Assembly (NCBI GenBank): GCA_964410625.1
Contig: CAYPHY010000026.1
Span: 1-64,000 of the forward strand
DNA from: CAYPHY01 sp964410625
Lineage (GTDB): Bacteria; Chloroflexota; Anaerolineae; Promineifilales; Promineifilaceae
Length of the DNA stretch: 64,000 nucleotides
Direction of reading: 5' to 3'
Shown one piece after another: positions 8,824 through 17,952 of the stretch (position 1 is the first letter of the stretch; each line of letters begins with the position of its first letter). The notes under the pieces were generated by a model, which was not told where the DNA came from, ran no database searches, and saw only the letters and a list, made by a program, of their open reading frames with translations. Made by a program: the position numbers and the translations under genes.

Positions 8824-9993
8824 ATGCCTTACTTCAACTATTATCTCCAGGCGTATGAGGCGGAGGCCGCTTCTGGTTGGCAGCGGCGGGAGTTTATTCA
8901 TGCCTGGTGGCGGATATATGCACGGGATCAACGGTGGACACCACCGGATTATCGGATGCTGGGCTGGTCGCTGAATCTGGCGCATAACCCCCATTTGGCA
9001 CGGATGCGGCCGACATTGCTCTATGTAGACGCGCTGCAGCGCACAGGCGTAGGGGCGGGAACGGGAGCAACGGGCGGCGGCCAGATCATGCCGTTGCCGA
9101 CACTGTTTGAATCTATGTTGGCGGCCGCTGTACTACTGCGTGATCCGCGCCGGACCGAGGGGAGAGGGCCAAATAAAACCGCTTACCTGGCGCTGTTCCA
9201 GGCGGCAAACGACAGCGAGGGAGTGGAACGTCTGTTAGATTATACCCGCGACCTGCTGGGTCGCGAGGGGTATTCGCGCCTGCTGTTGCCCACCGGCCTC
9301 TCGCCCCATCTTGGCTCAGGGATGTTACAGGACTCATGGGACCTCTGGCCGCCCTTACATACCCCTTCAAACCCGCCTTACGTGCCAGACCTGCTGAATG
9401 GATGGTTGCCTGTGGCGCGGACGACGAGATTGTATCAGGCGGCCGTCCCCTCAACTTTACCAGACGCCCCTACAGGTCCGGCACGACTGGTTCCGCTGGA
9501 GCCGAAACGGTTGGCGGCCGACTTGCTGCCCTTGTTGGTGGCGGCGACGGAGGAAACGGCCGATCTCTTCCCCCCGCCCGATGCCGAAGAAGCGCGATTC
9601 CTCCTGCGGTGGTTAGAAAGCCAGACGCTCATCGGCCGTGTGGCGGAAGTGGATGGTGTGCCGGTGGGGTTTGTGTTGCTACAGCCGGACTTTGCCGGAC
9701 GGATGCGACGAGCAAGGGGAGGGCGGCCGTTGTTCTGGCGGGCGTGGTTGGCGACGATGAGAGGTCGGCCGGTAAGACAGGGGCGCTTGCTGTTCGGTGG
9801 CGTGCTGCCGGAATGGCACGGGCACGGAGTTGGTAAGCAGTTGTGGGGTGAGGTGTTAAGCGTCGCTCATGAGCAAGGGTGGGCAACCGTGACGGTTGGC
9901 CCACTGGAAGAAGGAACAACAGCGGCCGAATTTATCGGCCGTAGGGGAGCAACTGCCCAACAGGGATTTTCGTTGTACGGAGTTACGCCGTGA
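8824..9993 (+). CDS. GNAT-family acetyltransferase-domain protein
   Basis: A 389-residue protein with a C-terminal GNAT fold (about residues 215-385). It shows a VAEVDGVPVGFVLLQPDF strand pair, the acetyl-CoA-binding turn GVLPEWHGHGVGKQLW (variant of Q/RxxGxG/A) and GPLEEGTTAAEFIGRRG near the end. The N-terminal 200 residues (YFNYYLQAYEAE.., WWRIYARDQRW) are not recognised and could be a degenerate second GNAT domain. Substrate unknown. AGGGA lies close to ATG 8824, inside the end of a repeat array. Confidence 0.75.
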   Translation: MPYFNYYLQAYEAEAASGWQRREFIHAWWRIYARDQRWTPPDYRMLGWSLNLAHNPHLARMRPTLLYVDALQRTGVGAGTGATGGGQIMPLPTLFESMLAAAVLLRDPRRTEGRGPNKTAYLALFQAANDSEGVERLLDYTRDLLGREGYSRLLLPTGLSPHLGSGMLQDSWDLWPPLHTPSNPPYVPDLLNGWLPVARTTRLYQAAVPSTLPDAPTGPARLVPLEPKRLAADLLPLLVAATEETADLFPPPDAEEARFLLRWLESQTLIGRVAEVDGVPVGFVLLQPDFAGRMRRARGGRPLFWRAWLATMRGRPVRQGRLLFGGVLPEWHGHGVGKQLWGEVLSVAHEQGWATVTVGPLEEGTTAAEFIGRRGATAQQGFSLYGVTP

Positions 9994-10068
9994 AGTTTTC
10001 TAGTACAGAGCTTACGCAACTGTAGAATTTTGAGCAACGAATTTTGATTAGGACTCAGGCAGTTTAAA

Positions 10069-10123
10069 ACGAATGACACGAATCTCACTTTCTATTTTCG
10101 TGAAATTCGTGCCATTCGTGTCG
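10069..10123. repeat. Inverted CACGAAT-unit arrays
   Basis: CGAATGACACGAAT units in the left arm and ATTCGTGCCATTCGTG in the right arm. It lies between the convergent GNAT and YciF-like genes, where the hairpin could serve as a shared terminator. Same family as 55451-55522 and 61252-61280. Confidence 0.75.
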
Positions 10124-10149
10124 AAAAAATATTATCGATCTATCGCTGT

Positions 10150-10659
10150 TTACGCCCGTGCTTTCTCGTTGATGCCGGTCGTTAGCATACTCCCTTCGGC
10201 CAGCTTGGTCAGCTTTTTGTCCGTTTCGCCCTCTTCATTGAGCGTCTTCTGCAAGGTGCTGGCTGCCTGGGTGTGGCCCAACATCTTGGCATAGGTCTGC
10301 ACAGTCCCATAGCCAGCGATCTCATAATGCTCGACCTTTTGCGCGGCCGCGATCAGCGCTGCATCTTTGGTTGCCGGATCACCATTCGAGCTGATGATCT
10401 CACTTCCTTCCTCGATCAGGCCTTCCATCCCTTTGCATCTTTTGTTACCTGGGTTTTCGCCCATCTCTTGCAAGATAGAAGTCAGCCGGTCCAGGTGACC
10501 GCGCGATTGCTCCAGGTGATTCTCAAATGCCATCTTCAAGTCTGGGGACGAAGCCGCCCGCGCCATCTTGGGTAGGGCGTCAATAATCTGCTTTTCCGCG
10601 CTATAGAGGTCTTTCAATTCATGCACAAACAAGTTTTGTAAGGAATTCATATTAGCCAT
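10150..10659 (-). CDS. YciE/YciF-family ferritin-like protein (DUF892)
   Basis: A 169-residue helical protein of the DUF892 family, ferritin-like stress proteins thought to bind a di-metal centre. Visible hallmarks: LFVHELKDLYSAEKQI, ENHLEQSRGHLDRL, KVEHYEIAGYGT and LNEEGETDKKLTKLAE. These helices contain the expected Glu and His metal ligands. The ATG at 10659 is chosen because AGGAG at 10667-10671 is seven bases away. The ATG at 10665 would be almost on top of it. The gene stands alone, and 10666-11064 upstream holds one hairpin repeat and otherwise nothing recognisable. Confidence 0.88.
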   Translation of the reverse strand: MANMNSLQNLFVHELKDLYSAEKQIIDALPKMARAASSPDLKMAFENHLEQSRGHLDRLTSILQEMGENPGNKRCKGMEGLIEEGSEIISSNGDPATKDAALIAAAQKVEHYEIAGYGTVQTYAKMLGHTQAASTLQKTLNEEGETDKKLTKLAEGSMLTTGINEKARA

Positions 10660-10675
10660 TGTCATCTCCTTTGCT

Positions 10676-10709
10676 TAGAAACCGGGTTTTTTGAAAAGCT
10701 CGGTTTCTA
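10676..10709. repeat. TAGAAACC hairpin repeat, copy 1
   Basis: Imperfect palindrome starting TAGAAACCGGG and ending CTCGGTTTCTA. Member of a four-copy hairpin family (others at 29699, 47803 and 49122). Confidence 0.8.
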
Positions 10710-11064
10710 CCGTTTATTCGTTTATTTTTCTCGTATCCGCCTTTCAGCTTAACAAAGGGGCATCCCCTTCACAATGTGTCATGGTATAGGCAATAGATAT
10801 ACGATTGTCCAAGCCTTTCATAGGGAGATCGGCATACCGTTTCCTATGAGCGGCGACTGCAAACCGTCAATACCCCTGGTTATGCCTGTCGAGTATGTAT
10901 GGATATATAGAGTTTTCTCTCTGGTAGCAGTAAGCTGTAAGTGAATTACAGTCACGCACATAGCTCTAAACCTGGAGTTTATTGTGGTTGATTTGCGGTT
11001 GATTTGGAATCGGTTTGAGAAGTAAAGCGATACCACTAATTGTACAGGAAAACACGTTAGCGAG

Positions 11065-12246
11065 ATGAACCAGAATCAGTACATGAAACAGACGCCTTCG
11101 CTGTCTCCACTCTTGCTGGCGATCTGTGTTATCATCGGTGTTGTATTTGTAGTCGCGTTTGGCCTTTGGTTTGCGGCCGAAACGCCACCCAGGTCATCAC
11201 AACCACCGGCCGTTGAAGGAGTCGTCCAACCATTTTTCGACTCTCTCGAAGCGGATGAAATGGCCGGTTCCAATGCGCTTAAATCCGTTGTCGAGGAGAG
11301 TCGTGCCGACGAGAAAGCAAATGGCAGCGCGGCCGCCCACTCCTTGCTTGCCCAACAAGCGCAGGCAGGGAACGAGAAGCCACCATGCTCGCAGGAGCCT
11401 TGTGAAGAGGACTATTTAGAGTTGGTTCCCCCGCAACCGGCAGGTATTGCAGAGGGGCAAACCCTGTTGCTATTGGGCGTGGATAGCCGAAGCGGTGGCT
11501 TGATTTCACTGACGGATACCATCATGCTACTCTTTCTGGATGAAGAAGCGCAACGGATTTCGCTGCTTTCCATCCCGCGTGATCTGTATGTGGAGATTCC
11601 GGGACACGGCCGAGATCGGATCAATACGGCTGTGGTGCATGGCGCTGGTGGAGAAAAAGATTTAGAAGCAGGCATTGCCACCCTCGAAAAGGTCCTTGAA
11701 CGCACACTCGACATTGAGATTGACCACCATATATTGGTTGATTTTCGGGCTGTCGTTCGTTCCATTGATGCGCTCGGTGGAATTGATGTCTATGTCCCTT
11801 ACACGATTGATGATCCTACCTATCCTGATATGAGCGGCGGCTTTGATCCGCTCTTTATCCCCCAAGGCCAACATCACTTTACGGGAGAGATGGCATTGAA
11901 GTATGCTCGCACCCGTCACCAGGACAATGATTTTTACCGCGCTCAACGCCAGCACCAGATTCTGTTCGCCATTCGGGAGCAGGTCTTTAATCTAGGTGTC
12001 GCCGATTTGCTGGAGTCCGCGCCAGCTTTGTACCAGCAAGTACGGCATGGGGTGTTTACGGATTTAAACATTTTGCAATTAGTACAGCTTGGTCAGGCAT
12101 TGAGCGAGGTACCGGCGGATAATATTCAAACGGCCGTGCTGGATGATCAATATCTATCCAGCACCTGGACGGAACGGGGCGAGTTTGTTTTAGTACTTAA
12201 ACCCTCTGCTCCCTCATCGCTGATTGAGGAAATATTTACGAATTAA
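11065..12246 (+). CDS. LytR-CpsA-Psr (LCP) family cell-envelope protein
   Basis: A 393-residue membrane-anchored LCP protein. One transmembrane helix (about residues 12-34) and a poorly conserved linker lead to the LCP domain (about 133-300). It shows TLLLLGVDSR, LTDTIMLLFLD, LLSIPRDLYVEIPGHGRDRIN and ALKYARTRH, including the Arg and Asp residues that bind the pyrophosphate lipid. Family members transfer polyisoprenyl-linked glycans onto the envelope or other acceptors. The ATG at 11065 lacks a clear ribosome binding site, and an ATG at 11083 is possible. A terminator hairpin follows. Confidence 0.9.
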   Translation: MNQNQYMKQTPSLSPLLLAICVIIGVVFVVAFGLWFAAETPPRSSQPPAVEGVVQPFFDSLEADEMAGSNALKSVVEESRADEKANGSAAAHSLLAQQAQAGNEKPPCSQEPCEEDYLELVPPQPAGIAEGQTLLLLGVDSRSGGLISLTDTIMLLFLDEEAQRISLLSIPRDLYVEIPGHGRDRINTAVVHGAGGEKDLEAGIATLEKVLERTLDIEIDHHILVDFRAVVRSIDALGGIDVYVPYTIDDPTYPDMSGGFDPLFIPQGQHHFTGEMALKYARTRHQDNDFYRAQRQHQILFAIREQVFNLGVADLLESAPALYQQVRHGVFTDLNILQLVQLGQALSEVPADNIQTAVLDDQYLSSTWTERGEFVLVLKPSAPSSLIEEIFTN

Positions 12247-12250
12247 GAAT

Positions 12251-12285
12251 AAACCTCTGACGTCTTGATAGACCTCAGAGGTTTT
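12251..12285 (+). terminator. Terminator after the LCP gene
   Basis: Ten-bp stem AAACCTCTGA / TCAGAGGTTT (12251-12260 with 12275-12284) followed by a short T run, five bases after the LCP stop. Confidence 0.7.
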
Positions 12286-12327
12286 CAGAGAAGACAACAT
12301 GGGCGGTTGCCCACCAAGAATGAAAAT

Positions 12328-12391
12328 CTCACGCAAAGCACGCTAAGACGCGAAGTATAAAAACTTGGCGACCTTTGCGCCTTTGCGTGAG
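12328..12391. repeat. Inverted ACGCAAAG-unit arrays
   Basis: Left arm starting CTCACGCAAAG and right arm ending CTTTGCGTGAG enclose the promoter region of the next gene. The same family occurs near 26.77 and 34.65 kb. Confidence 0.75.
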
Positions 12392-12416
12392 CTATTTTCA
12401 TAGGAGAGTCAGGCTC

Positions 12417-12959
12417 ATGGCAGGAAAGCGAGATAAACGCGAAAAAAAAGGTAAGAAGCCGCTGAAAGAAGCAGCACGGGAACGGCCGTTTATTCCACCG
12501 GATGAAGTGCCGGTGGATGAGCCATCGGCCGAGGAAGCGGAACAACCGCTTAATTGGGAAACCTCGATGGAACTCTTAGAAAGTCTCGACGACGGTGAAG
12601 CGGTGATGCGGGAGATAGATGATTATGCCACGTTGCCCGACGTCGTGGAAGATTTTGCCGAGCGACAAGAGCTAGACACGGGTGCGCATTTGCTCCGGCG
12701 GCGGCTAAGAGAACATCACGGTGAGTCCCCCGATTTATCGGCCGATGATATTGATGCGGCCTGGGATGAGAGCGACGTGGGTGAAGAGACGGTTGGCGGC
12801 ACAGCTCCCACCCCCGATCAAGACCAGGTGGATGAAATTGGCGAAGCGGCCGGACTGACTTATGAAGACGATGAACCCTTAAACACCGGGGAACGACTGG
12901 AGGAACGGGATCGCCATCGTTGGGAGCTAAACCCGGAATCGGCCGAGGAAGAAGAGTAA
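12417..12959 (+). CDS. Hypothetical acidic protein
   Basis: A 180-residue protein of unknown function. GGAGAG precedes ATG 12417. The first 25 residues are very basic (AGKRDKREKKGKKPLKE). The rest is strongly acidic (TPDQDQVDEIGEAAGLTYEDDE, ending AEEEE) and low in aromatics, suggesting a disordered protein. A short segment (LNTGERLEERDRHRWELNP) resembles the tail of small DUF6335-like proteins, but this is not secure. It has no predicted signal or membrane segment. Confidence 0.6.
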   Translation: MAGKRDKREKKGKKPLKEAARERPFIPPDEVPVDEPSAEEAEQPLNWETSMELLESLDDGEAVMREIDDYATLPDVVEDFAERQELDTGAHLLRRRLREHHGESPDLSADDIDAAWDESDVGEETVGGTAPTPDQDQVDEIGEAAGLTYEDDEPLNTGERLEERDRHRWELNPESAEEEE

Positions 12960-13021
12960 ACTTTCCAGATTTCTCCGGTTTGAACAAAACAAAATATTTG
13001 ACCCTCTGGCTCCCTCCGCAG

Positions 13022-13049
13022 TTGCTATCCAGCCCAAGCGTAATATAAT
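13022..13049 (+). promoter_or_regulatory. Sigma-70-type promoter of the response regulator gene
   Basis: TTGCTA (13022-13027), 16-base spacer, perfect TATAAT (13044-13049), 27 bases upstream of the start codon. Confidence 0.55.
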
Positions 13050-13075
13050 CTAAAATTACTTACGGAGGTTTATGA

Positions 13076-13753
13076 ATGTCAGCCAGAATATTGGTTATCG
13101 AGGATGAAGAACGCATCCGCCAGTTTTTACAGCGTGGCCTGAGCTATGAAGGCTACCGCGTTGATGCGGCTATGGATGGGCAAATTGGCCTGGAGATGGC
13201 TCGCGAGAACCCACCAGATTTGGTCTTGCTCGATCTGATGCTGCCGGGTATTGATGGTTTGGAAGTGTGCCGGCGGTTACGCGCAGCCAGCGATGTGCCG
13301 ATCTTAATGCTAACGGCGAAAGAAGCGATTGAGGATCGTGTCTCCGGGCTGGACGCAGGAGCCGATGATTATCTTGTCAAGCCCTTTGCTTTTGACGAAC
13401 TGATGGCGCGTGTGCGTGCCTTGCTGCGCCGCGCCCAACCCTCTACACCCCAGGTCTACCGCTTTGCTGATCTGGAGTTAGACACTGGAACACGGCAGGG
13501 CCATCGTGGCGGCAACACCTTTGATCTGACCGCCAAAGAGTATGAACTGTTAGAACTGTTTATGCGCCACCCGCGACAAGTGTTGACGCGCGACTTGATT
13601 TTTGAGCGTGTATGGAACTATGATTTTGGTGGCGAGAGCAATATTATCGAGGTCTACGTTCGCTATCTACGGCAAAAAACAGAAGTGGATGGCGCACCGC
13701 GCCTGATCCATACCGTCCGCGGAATTGGCTATGTCTTGCGTGAAGAGTCTTAG
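13076..13753 (+). CDS. OmpR/PhoB-family response regulator
   Basis: A 225-residue two-component response regulator. Receiver domain about 4-115 with the acidic pocket (EDE at 9-11), phospho-acceptor Asp53 in LVLLDLMLPGIDG and Lys in the DYLVKPF turn. Winged-helix DNA-binding domain about 130-223 (FDLTAKEYELLELF, YVRYLRQKTE, IHTVRGIGYVLR). GGAGG at 13064-13068 sets the start at 13076. It is cotranscribed with the sensor kinase 60 bases downstream, which is presumably its phosphodonor. The stimulus is unknown. Confidence 0.95.
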   Translation: MSARILVIEDEERIRQFLQRGLSYEGYRVDAAMDGQIGLEMARENPPDLVLLDLMLPGIDGLEVCRRLRAASDVPILMLTAKEAIEDRVSGLDAGADDYLVKPFAFDELMARVRALLRRAQPSTPQVYRFADLELDTGTRQGHRGGNTFDLTAKEYELLELFMRHPRQVLTRDLIFERVWNYDFGGESNIIEVYVRYLRQKTEVDGAPRLIHTVRGIGYVLREES

Positions 13754-13761
13754 TTAATCGA

Positions 13762-13802
13762 GTAAGCAGTAGGTAGGCAGTGGACGGTAGACCCCTGCTG
13801 CT
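13762..13802. repeat. GGCAGTA-unit array between response regulator and kinase
   Basis: AAGCAGTAGGTAGGCAGTGG units fill the spacer between the paired two-component genes. A possible GTG start (13780) lies within it but is rejected in favour of ATG 13813. Confidence 0.65.
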
Positions 13803-13812
13803 TACGAATCCT

Positions 13813-15273
13813 ATGTCTATCCAGTGGCGCCTGCTTTTTATCTTCACCATCATCTTCACCATCGCCTATGTCTTGTTTGCGCTCCTCGTCTCCTGGCTAA
13901 CGCGCAATCAGGTGATGGCGGAGATTGACCAGGACCTACAGGCACTTGCCGCGGAAGTGTCTACCGCATCCACCATACTTGGTCCCGGCGGCACATTACG
14001 CGTTCCCCTCCCTGATGATTTGGCTACGCTGCAAACCGCCTCTACATTTCTACTAATTCTTGATCGAGAGCAAAATGTGTTGGTGCAGTCGGGTAATATG
14101 CCCAGTTATAGCGAGCCACTCGACAGTCGCAGCCTCGGCTGGAAGGAAAATTTTAGCACGATCATACACGAGGGAACGGAACTGCGCGTTTTCAGCAAGC
14201 CGCTGTTTGGGGCCGACGGCCGCCTTATCGGTCACATCCAGGTAGCTCGCCTGCTGGATAATTTTCAGATCTTTAACCAGGTCGTCACCCGTTCGATCAG
14301 CATTGGTTTGGCGGCCGTCGCCCTTTCCTGGTTGGTTGTTGCCTGGTTGACGCCGCGGCTGTTACGGCCGTTGGACGATATTGCCACCGTCGCCCGGCAG
14401 ATCACCCGCGCTGATGATCTCAGCCGCCGTGTCCCCCACGCCAATCGCGTAGATGAGATCGGCGAACTGGCACGCTCCTTTAACCAGACCCTGGAACGGC
14501 TGGAACGCCTCTTTCGCAGCCAACAACGCTTCCTCGCCGATGTCTCCCACGAGCTACGGACGCCATTGACCAGCGTGCGTGGCAACCTTGACCTGATGCG
14601 GCGCATGGAGCAGTATGATCCCGACTCGATGAGTGTGATCCAGGATGAGATGGAGCGCATGACCCGATTGGTCGGCGATTTGCTGTTGCTGGCCCGTGCC
14701 GATTCCGGCGGCCTCCCCTTGCAACGCCAGCCGGTGGAATTAGACAATTTGTTATTCGAGGTCTATCGCCAGGTTGACCGGCTGGAAAAGCCGGTGACGC
14801 TGGAATTGACGGCCGTTGATCAAGCCCGCGTATTGGGTGATGCGGATCGTCTGAAACAATTGATGCTCAATCTGGTGGATAACGCGATAAAATACACCCC
14901 TCCTGGCGGTAAGGTTAGCCTGAGTCTCTCCCGGCAAAATGGTTGGGCGCATCTTTCGGTCAGCGATACGGGAGTGGGCATCCCCCCCGAGGACATCCCC
15001 CATATCTTCGATCGTTTCTACCGTGTGGACAAAGCTCGCACGCGCTCACAGGGTGGTTCCGGGCTGGGGTTGGCCATTGCCAAGTGGATTGTGCAGGCAC
15101 ATGGTGGCGGCATTCAGGTGAAAAGTCAAGTTGGCGAGGGGACAACCTTCACCGTCGCACTTCCCCTTTACCACCAGCCAGGGCAAGTGATCAGCGAAGA
15201 GGAACAAGAAGAAAAGACGCGCCCCGGCTTTCGCATTCACCGGCCGCGCTCCCAATCCACGCCAGTTGGCTGA
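13813..15273 (+). CDS. Sensor histidine kinase
   Basis: A 486-residue membrane sensor kinase paired with the upstream regulator. Two transmembrane helices (about 5-27 and 155-178) enclose an extracytoplasmic sensor region, followed by HAMP (PLDDIATVARQIT), HisKA with the phosphorylated His in FLADVSHELRTPLTSVRG, and a HATPase domain with N box (NLVDNAIKYTPPGG), G1 (VSDTGVGIP), F box (IFDRFYRVDKAR) and G2 (GGSGLGLAIAK). A 35-residue polar tail (SEEEQEEKTRPGFRIHR) follows. ATG 13813 begins directly before the first hydrophobic helix. Confidence 0.94.
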   Translation: MSIQWRLLFIFTIIFTIAYVLFALLVSWLTRNQVMAEIDQDLQALAAEVSTASTILGPGGTLRVPLPDDLATLQTASTFLLILDREQNVLVQSGNMPSYSEPLDSRSLGWKENFSTIIHEGTELRVFSKPLFGADGRLIGHIQVARLLDNFQIFNQVVTRSISIGLAAVALSWLVVAWLTPRLLRPLDDIATVARQITRADDLSRRVPHANRVDEIGELARSFNQTLERLERLFRSQQRFLADVSHELRTPLTSVRGNLDLMRRMEQYDPDSMSVIQDEMERMTRLVGDLLLLARADSGGLPLQRQPVELDNLLFEVYRQVDRLEKPVTLELTAVDQARVLGDADRLKQLMLNLVDNAIKYTPPGGKVSLSLSRQNGWAHLSVSDTGVGIPPEDIPHIFDRFYRVDKARTRSQGGSGLGLAIAKWIVQAHGGGIQVKSQVGEGTTFTVALPLYHQPGQVISEEEQEEKTRPGFRIHRPRSQSTPVG

Positions 15274-15282
15274 AGAAGAAGA

Positions 15283-15359
15283 GCGTGAGAGACTAGGAGA
15301 TTGAGAGCCTGAAAGACGGTACAGTCTCCTAATCTCTTAGTCTCCTAGTCTCCTAACTC
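15283..15359. repeat. Inverted GGAGACTA-unit arrays between convergent genes
   Basis: GAGAGACTAGGAGATTGAGAG units then complementary TCTCCTAATCTCTTAGTC units. The TAG stop of the acyl-CoA dehydrogenase (15353-15355) is part of the right arm. Confidence 0.85.
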
Positions 15360-16567
15360 TCGCCCTCTCCCTGGTAGCGTTGAAAAATCCGCCTGGCAAC
15401 CGACCACTTATGCACTTCATCCGGGCCATCATAGATGCGGGCGGCGCGTTCATGACGAAACCAGTAGGCCAGTGGTGTCTTGTCGGTCATCCCCAATGCC
15501 CCATGCGCCTGAATCGCCCGATCCAACACCTGTTGTAGCACGTCGGCCACATGAAACTTGATCAGCGAAATCTCATCCCGCGCGGCATAGGCTCCCTGGC
15601 GATCAATCTTCGCTGCGGTGTATAGTACCAGCAATCGCGCCGCGTCAATCGCCGCCCGGCTCTCGGCCGCCCAATTCTGCACCGTTTGTTGGCCTGCCAG
15701 CGGCCGTCCTGGAGCGATCTCGCGCCGGGTAGCATGGCGGCACATCAACTCAAATGCTCGTTCACAAATGCCGAGCCAGCGCATACAATGATGGATCCGC
15801 CCTGGTCCCAGCCGGTGTTGGGCAATGGCGAAGCCTGCCCCTTCCTCACCCAGCCGGTTGGCTTGTGGCACGCGGCAATCTTCATAGACGACTTCGGCAT
15901 GGCTGGCCCAGCCGTGTCCGCGCTCGCCCATCACGGAAATATTTTCCACCACACCGAACCCTGGCGTGTCAGTTGGGACAATGATCATGCTTGCCTGTTG
16001 GTGGCGGCCTGCTTCTGGGTTGGTCACAGCCATCACAATCGCAAACGCTGCCCCATCAGCCGCGCTGGTGAACCACTTGCGGCCGTTGATCACATAATCA
16101 TCGCCATCCTGGACGGCCGTCGTTCCCATCCAGGTTGGATTGGAGCCGGGGTACGCCGGTTCGGTCATTGAAAAACAACTCCGCACCTCGCCTGCCAGCA
16201 AGGGCATCAGAAAACGCTTCTTTTGCTCCTCCGTGCCATGCTCGATCAATATTTCCATGTTTCCGGCATCCGGGGCCTGGCAATTGCAGGCATAGTGGCC
16301 AAGGGGCGAACGGCCGAGAACCTCGCTGACCAATCCATGCTCAAACAACGACAGGCCCAACCCGCCGTAGTCAATTGGGATTTGCGGCAGCCATAAGCCT
16401 TCTTGTCGCGCACGGTTGCGGACGGCCGCCATCTGTACTTCTAGCTCCTCATATTGGTGATTGAGCAACAGTGGCTCCAGCGGAACCACTTCTTCGCGAA
16501 CAAAGCGATCCATCTGCTGCAAAACAGCTTGGGTCTCGGGGGCGATGTCAAACAACAGGTTTTCCAT
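15353..16567 (-). CDS. Acyl-CoA dehydrogenase family protein
   Basis: A 404-residue flavoprotein of the acyl-CoA dehydrogenase family. Signatures: CFSMTEPAYPGSNPTWMGTTA (FAD/substrate-binding strand), INGRKWFTSAADGA, LGPGRIHHCMRWLGICERAFELM (typical of the ACAD10/11-like subgroup) and QAHGALGMTDKTPLAYWFR near the C-terminus. It oxidises an acyl-CoA thioester at the alpha-beta position and passes electrons to ETF. The chain length is unknown, and no ETF gene is in the window. It follows a small lipoprotein gene by ten bases. Its last codons and stop run into a repeat array. Confidence 0.93.
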   Translation of the reverse strand: MENLLFDIAPETQAVLQQMDRFVREEVVPLEPLLLNHQYEELEVQMAAVRNRARQEGLWLPQIPIDYGGLGLSLFEHGLVSEVLGRSPLGHYACNCQAPDAGNMEILIEHGTEEQKKRFLMPLLAGEVRSCFSMTEPAYPGSNPTWMGTTAVQDGDDYVINGRKWFTSAADGAAFAIVMAVTNPEAGRHQQASMIIVPTDTPGFGVVENISVMGERGHGWASHAEVVYEDCRVPQANRLGEEGAGFAIAQHRLGPGRIHHCMRWLGICERAFELMCRHATRREIAPGRPLAGQQTVQNWAAESRAAIDAARLLVLYTAAKIDRQGAYAARDEISLIKFHVADVLQQVLDRAIQAHGALGMTDKTPLAYWFRHERAARIYDGPDEVHKWSVARRIFQRYQGEGES

Positions 16568-16577
16568 TGTGTTTTTC

Positions 16578-16886
16578 CTATGGGGGAATACTGCCTGATG
16601 GCGTGGATAGGGTTTGTTCTGGTGTGGTTGTGGTCGTCACGGTGGCGGTTATCGTTCCGGTTATGACCGGGGAGGGCGTCAGAGTAGGCGGAATGACCGG
16701 ACGGGCGCGAAGAGGGGCCACTGTTTGCGCCGGAACCTCATCCCGTGTGGGGGCGACCACACGAGTCCCGGTGGCGGTTGGACTGGTTTGCTGGTGGATA
16801 CGGCCGTCTGGCTGGCGGCAAGCCACGAACAGTCCAAGAGTGACCAAAATGAGTAGGACAACCCAACAACGCTGTTTCGTATCCAC
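16578..16886 (-). CDS. Small hypothetical lipoprotein
   Basis: A 102-residue predicted lipoprotein. A hydrophobic helix (WVVLLILVTLGLFVAC) ends in a lipobox with Cys23, followed by a Thr/Pro/Val-rich tail (PTLTPSPVITGTITATVTTT) without recognisable domains. The start is GTG 16886. It lies ten bases before the acyl-CoA dehydrogenase gene on the same strand, so the two are probably cotranscribed, though a functional link is not obvious. Confidence 0.6.
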   Translation of the reverse strand: MDTKQRCWVVLLILVTLGLFVACRQPDGRIHQQTSPTATGTRVVAPTRDEVPAQTVAPLRARPVIPPTLTPSPVITGTITATVTTTTTPEQTLSTPSGSIPP

Positions 16887-17000
16887 ATATCAACCATATC
16901 GTTAATTACTCCAGGTATCAACCATTGTGAGTCGCAAATCCTACCAGATAAAACCTTTCGGCCGTTACGTGTTGTATGTTAAAATCCAGCACCATCGTAG

Positions 17001-17048
17001 CGCGGGTTGTTTACCCGCATGAGACATGGCGCGGGTAAACAACCCGCG
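17001..17048. repeat. GCGGGTT..AACCCGC palindrome pair
   Basis: Two REP-like elements in inverted orientation with 18-bp perfect arms (17001-17018 and 17031-17048), just upstream of the DinB-fusion gene. A single copy lies near 35740-35757. Confidence 0.85.
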
Positions 17049-17066
17049 TGACTTGGAGAATCTATT

Positions 17067-17771
17067 ATGCGCTATCGTGTTGCCATTGAAGATATTGAAC
17101 CGAACCATTGGGTGGCCTGGGTGCTTGACCTCCCTGGCTGTTTTAGCTCGGCTCGTTCGGCCGATGAAGCCATCGCCTATACCCCACTCCGCGTCAACGA
17201 CTATTATAAGTGGTTAGGCAGCCATCACCATACGCTAAAAGCCCCGCAAGAGCCACCGGAGATTGATGTCATTGAGACATTCCACTCCTACCTGGCAGAA
17301 GGGGAGCGCGATTATCGGGTCAACGCCTTCTTTGACGACGACCGGCGGCCGCTCAACTATTGGGAAGTGGTCGTGGCGCTGCGCCTGTTGACCTGGACGC
17401 GGCTGGACTTGTGGAATCTATTGCGGCCGCTAACCCAAGAACAACTGGAACAGCCTATCCCCGGCGAGAAAAGCAACTCCATTGCCAAAATCATCAGTCA
17501 CGTCGCCAGAGTCGAGGCCTCGTATTTCAGCCACCTGGAACTGGGACCAGACCAGCAGCAACTGCCACAAAACCCATTGAGCCGGTTGGTCAGCGTCCGC
17601 GCCCACACCCGGCGGCAAATCCCCTGGATGATCGGCCGCCGCCGGACAGCCAAGGTGCGTGGGGAACTGTGGTCAGCCCGTAAAATCATCCGTCGTACCC
17701 TCTGGCACGAACGCGACCACACCGCCCACATCGCTAAACTGCTCTACGGCAACCTCATTGGCCGAGTTTGA
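17067..17771 (+). CDS. HicB-like N-terminus fused to DinB-like domain
   Basis: A 234-residue two-part protein. Residues 1-60 (YRVAIEDIEPNHWVAWVLDLPGCFSSARSADEAI) have the strand pattern of HicB/YcfA-type antitoxins (DLPGC..A.s.dEAi). Residues about 100-232 are a DinB-like four-helix domain with three His that could bind metal (ISHVARVEASYFSHL, then LWHERDHTAHIAKL). DinB-like proteins are metal-dependent thiol transferases or unknowns. A paralogue with the same architecture lies at 48411-49088. GGAG precedes ATG 17067. Function unknown. Confidence 0.75.
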   Translation: MRYRVAIEDIEPNHWVAWVLDLPGCFSSARSADEAIAYTPLRVNDYYKWLGSHHHTLKAPQEPPEIDVIETFHSYLAEGERDYRVNAFFDDDRRPLNYWEVVVALRLLTWTRLDLWNLLRPLTQEQLEQPIPGEKSNSIAKIISHVARVEASYFSHLELGPDQQQLPQNPLSRLVSVRAHTRRQIPWMIGRRRTAKVRGELWSARKIIRRTLWHERDHTAHIAKLLYGNLIGRV

Positions 17772-17807
17772 GCAATCGCTCGCTTCCCTCAAGACCACGT
17801 TAAAATA

Positions 17808-17898
17808 AACCACGGATAGATACGGATCGAAACAGATAAACACGGGTTTTCAATCAAAAATCTGTGGTAATCTGCCAAATCCGTCTGAATCCGTGGTT
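17808..17898. repeat. Inverted AACCACGGAT element
   Basis: Ten-bp perfect ends AACCACGGAT / ATCCGTGGTT enclose units such as AATCTGTGGTAATCTGC. It separates the convergent DinB-fusion and glycosyltransferase genes. Confidence 0.7.
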
Positions 17899-17952
17899 AA
17901 TATCGAACTTGGATGAAGCAGCTAACTCAGTATTGATCATCTATCTAGTCAT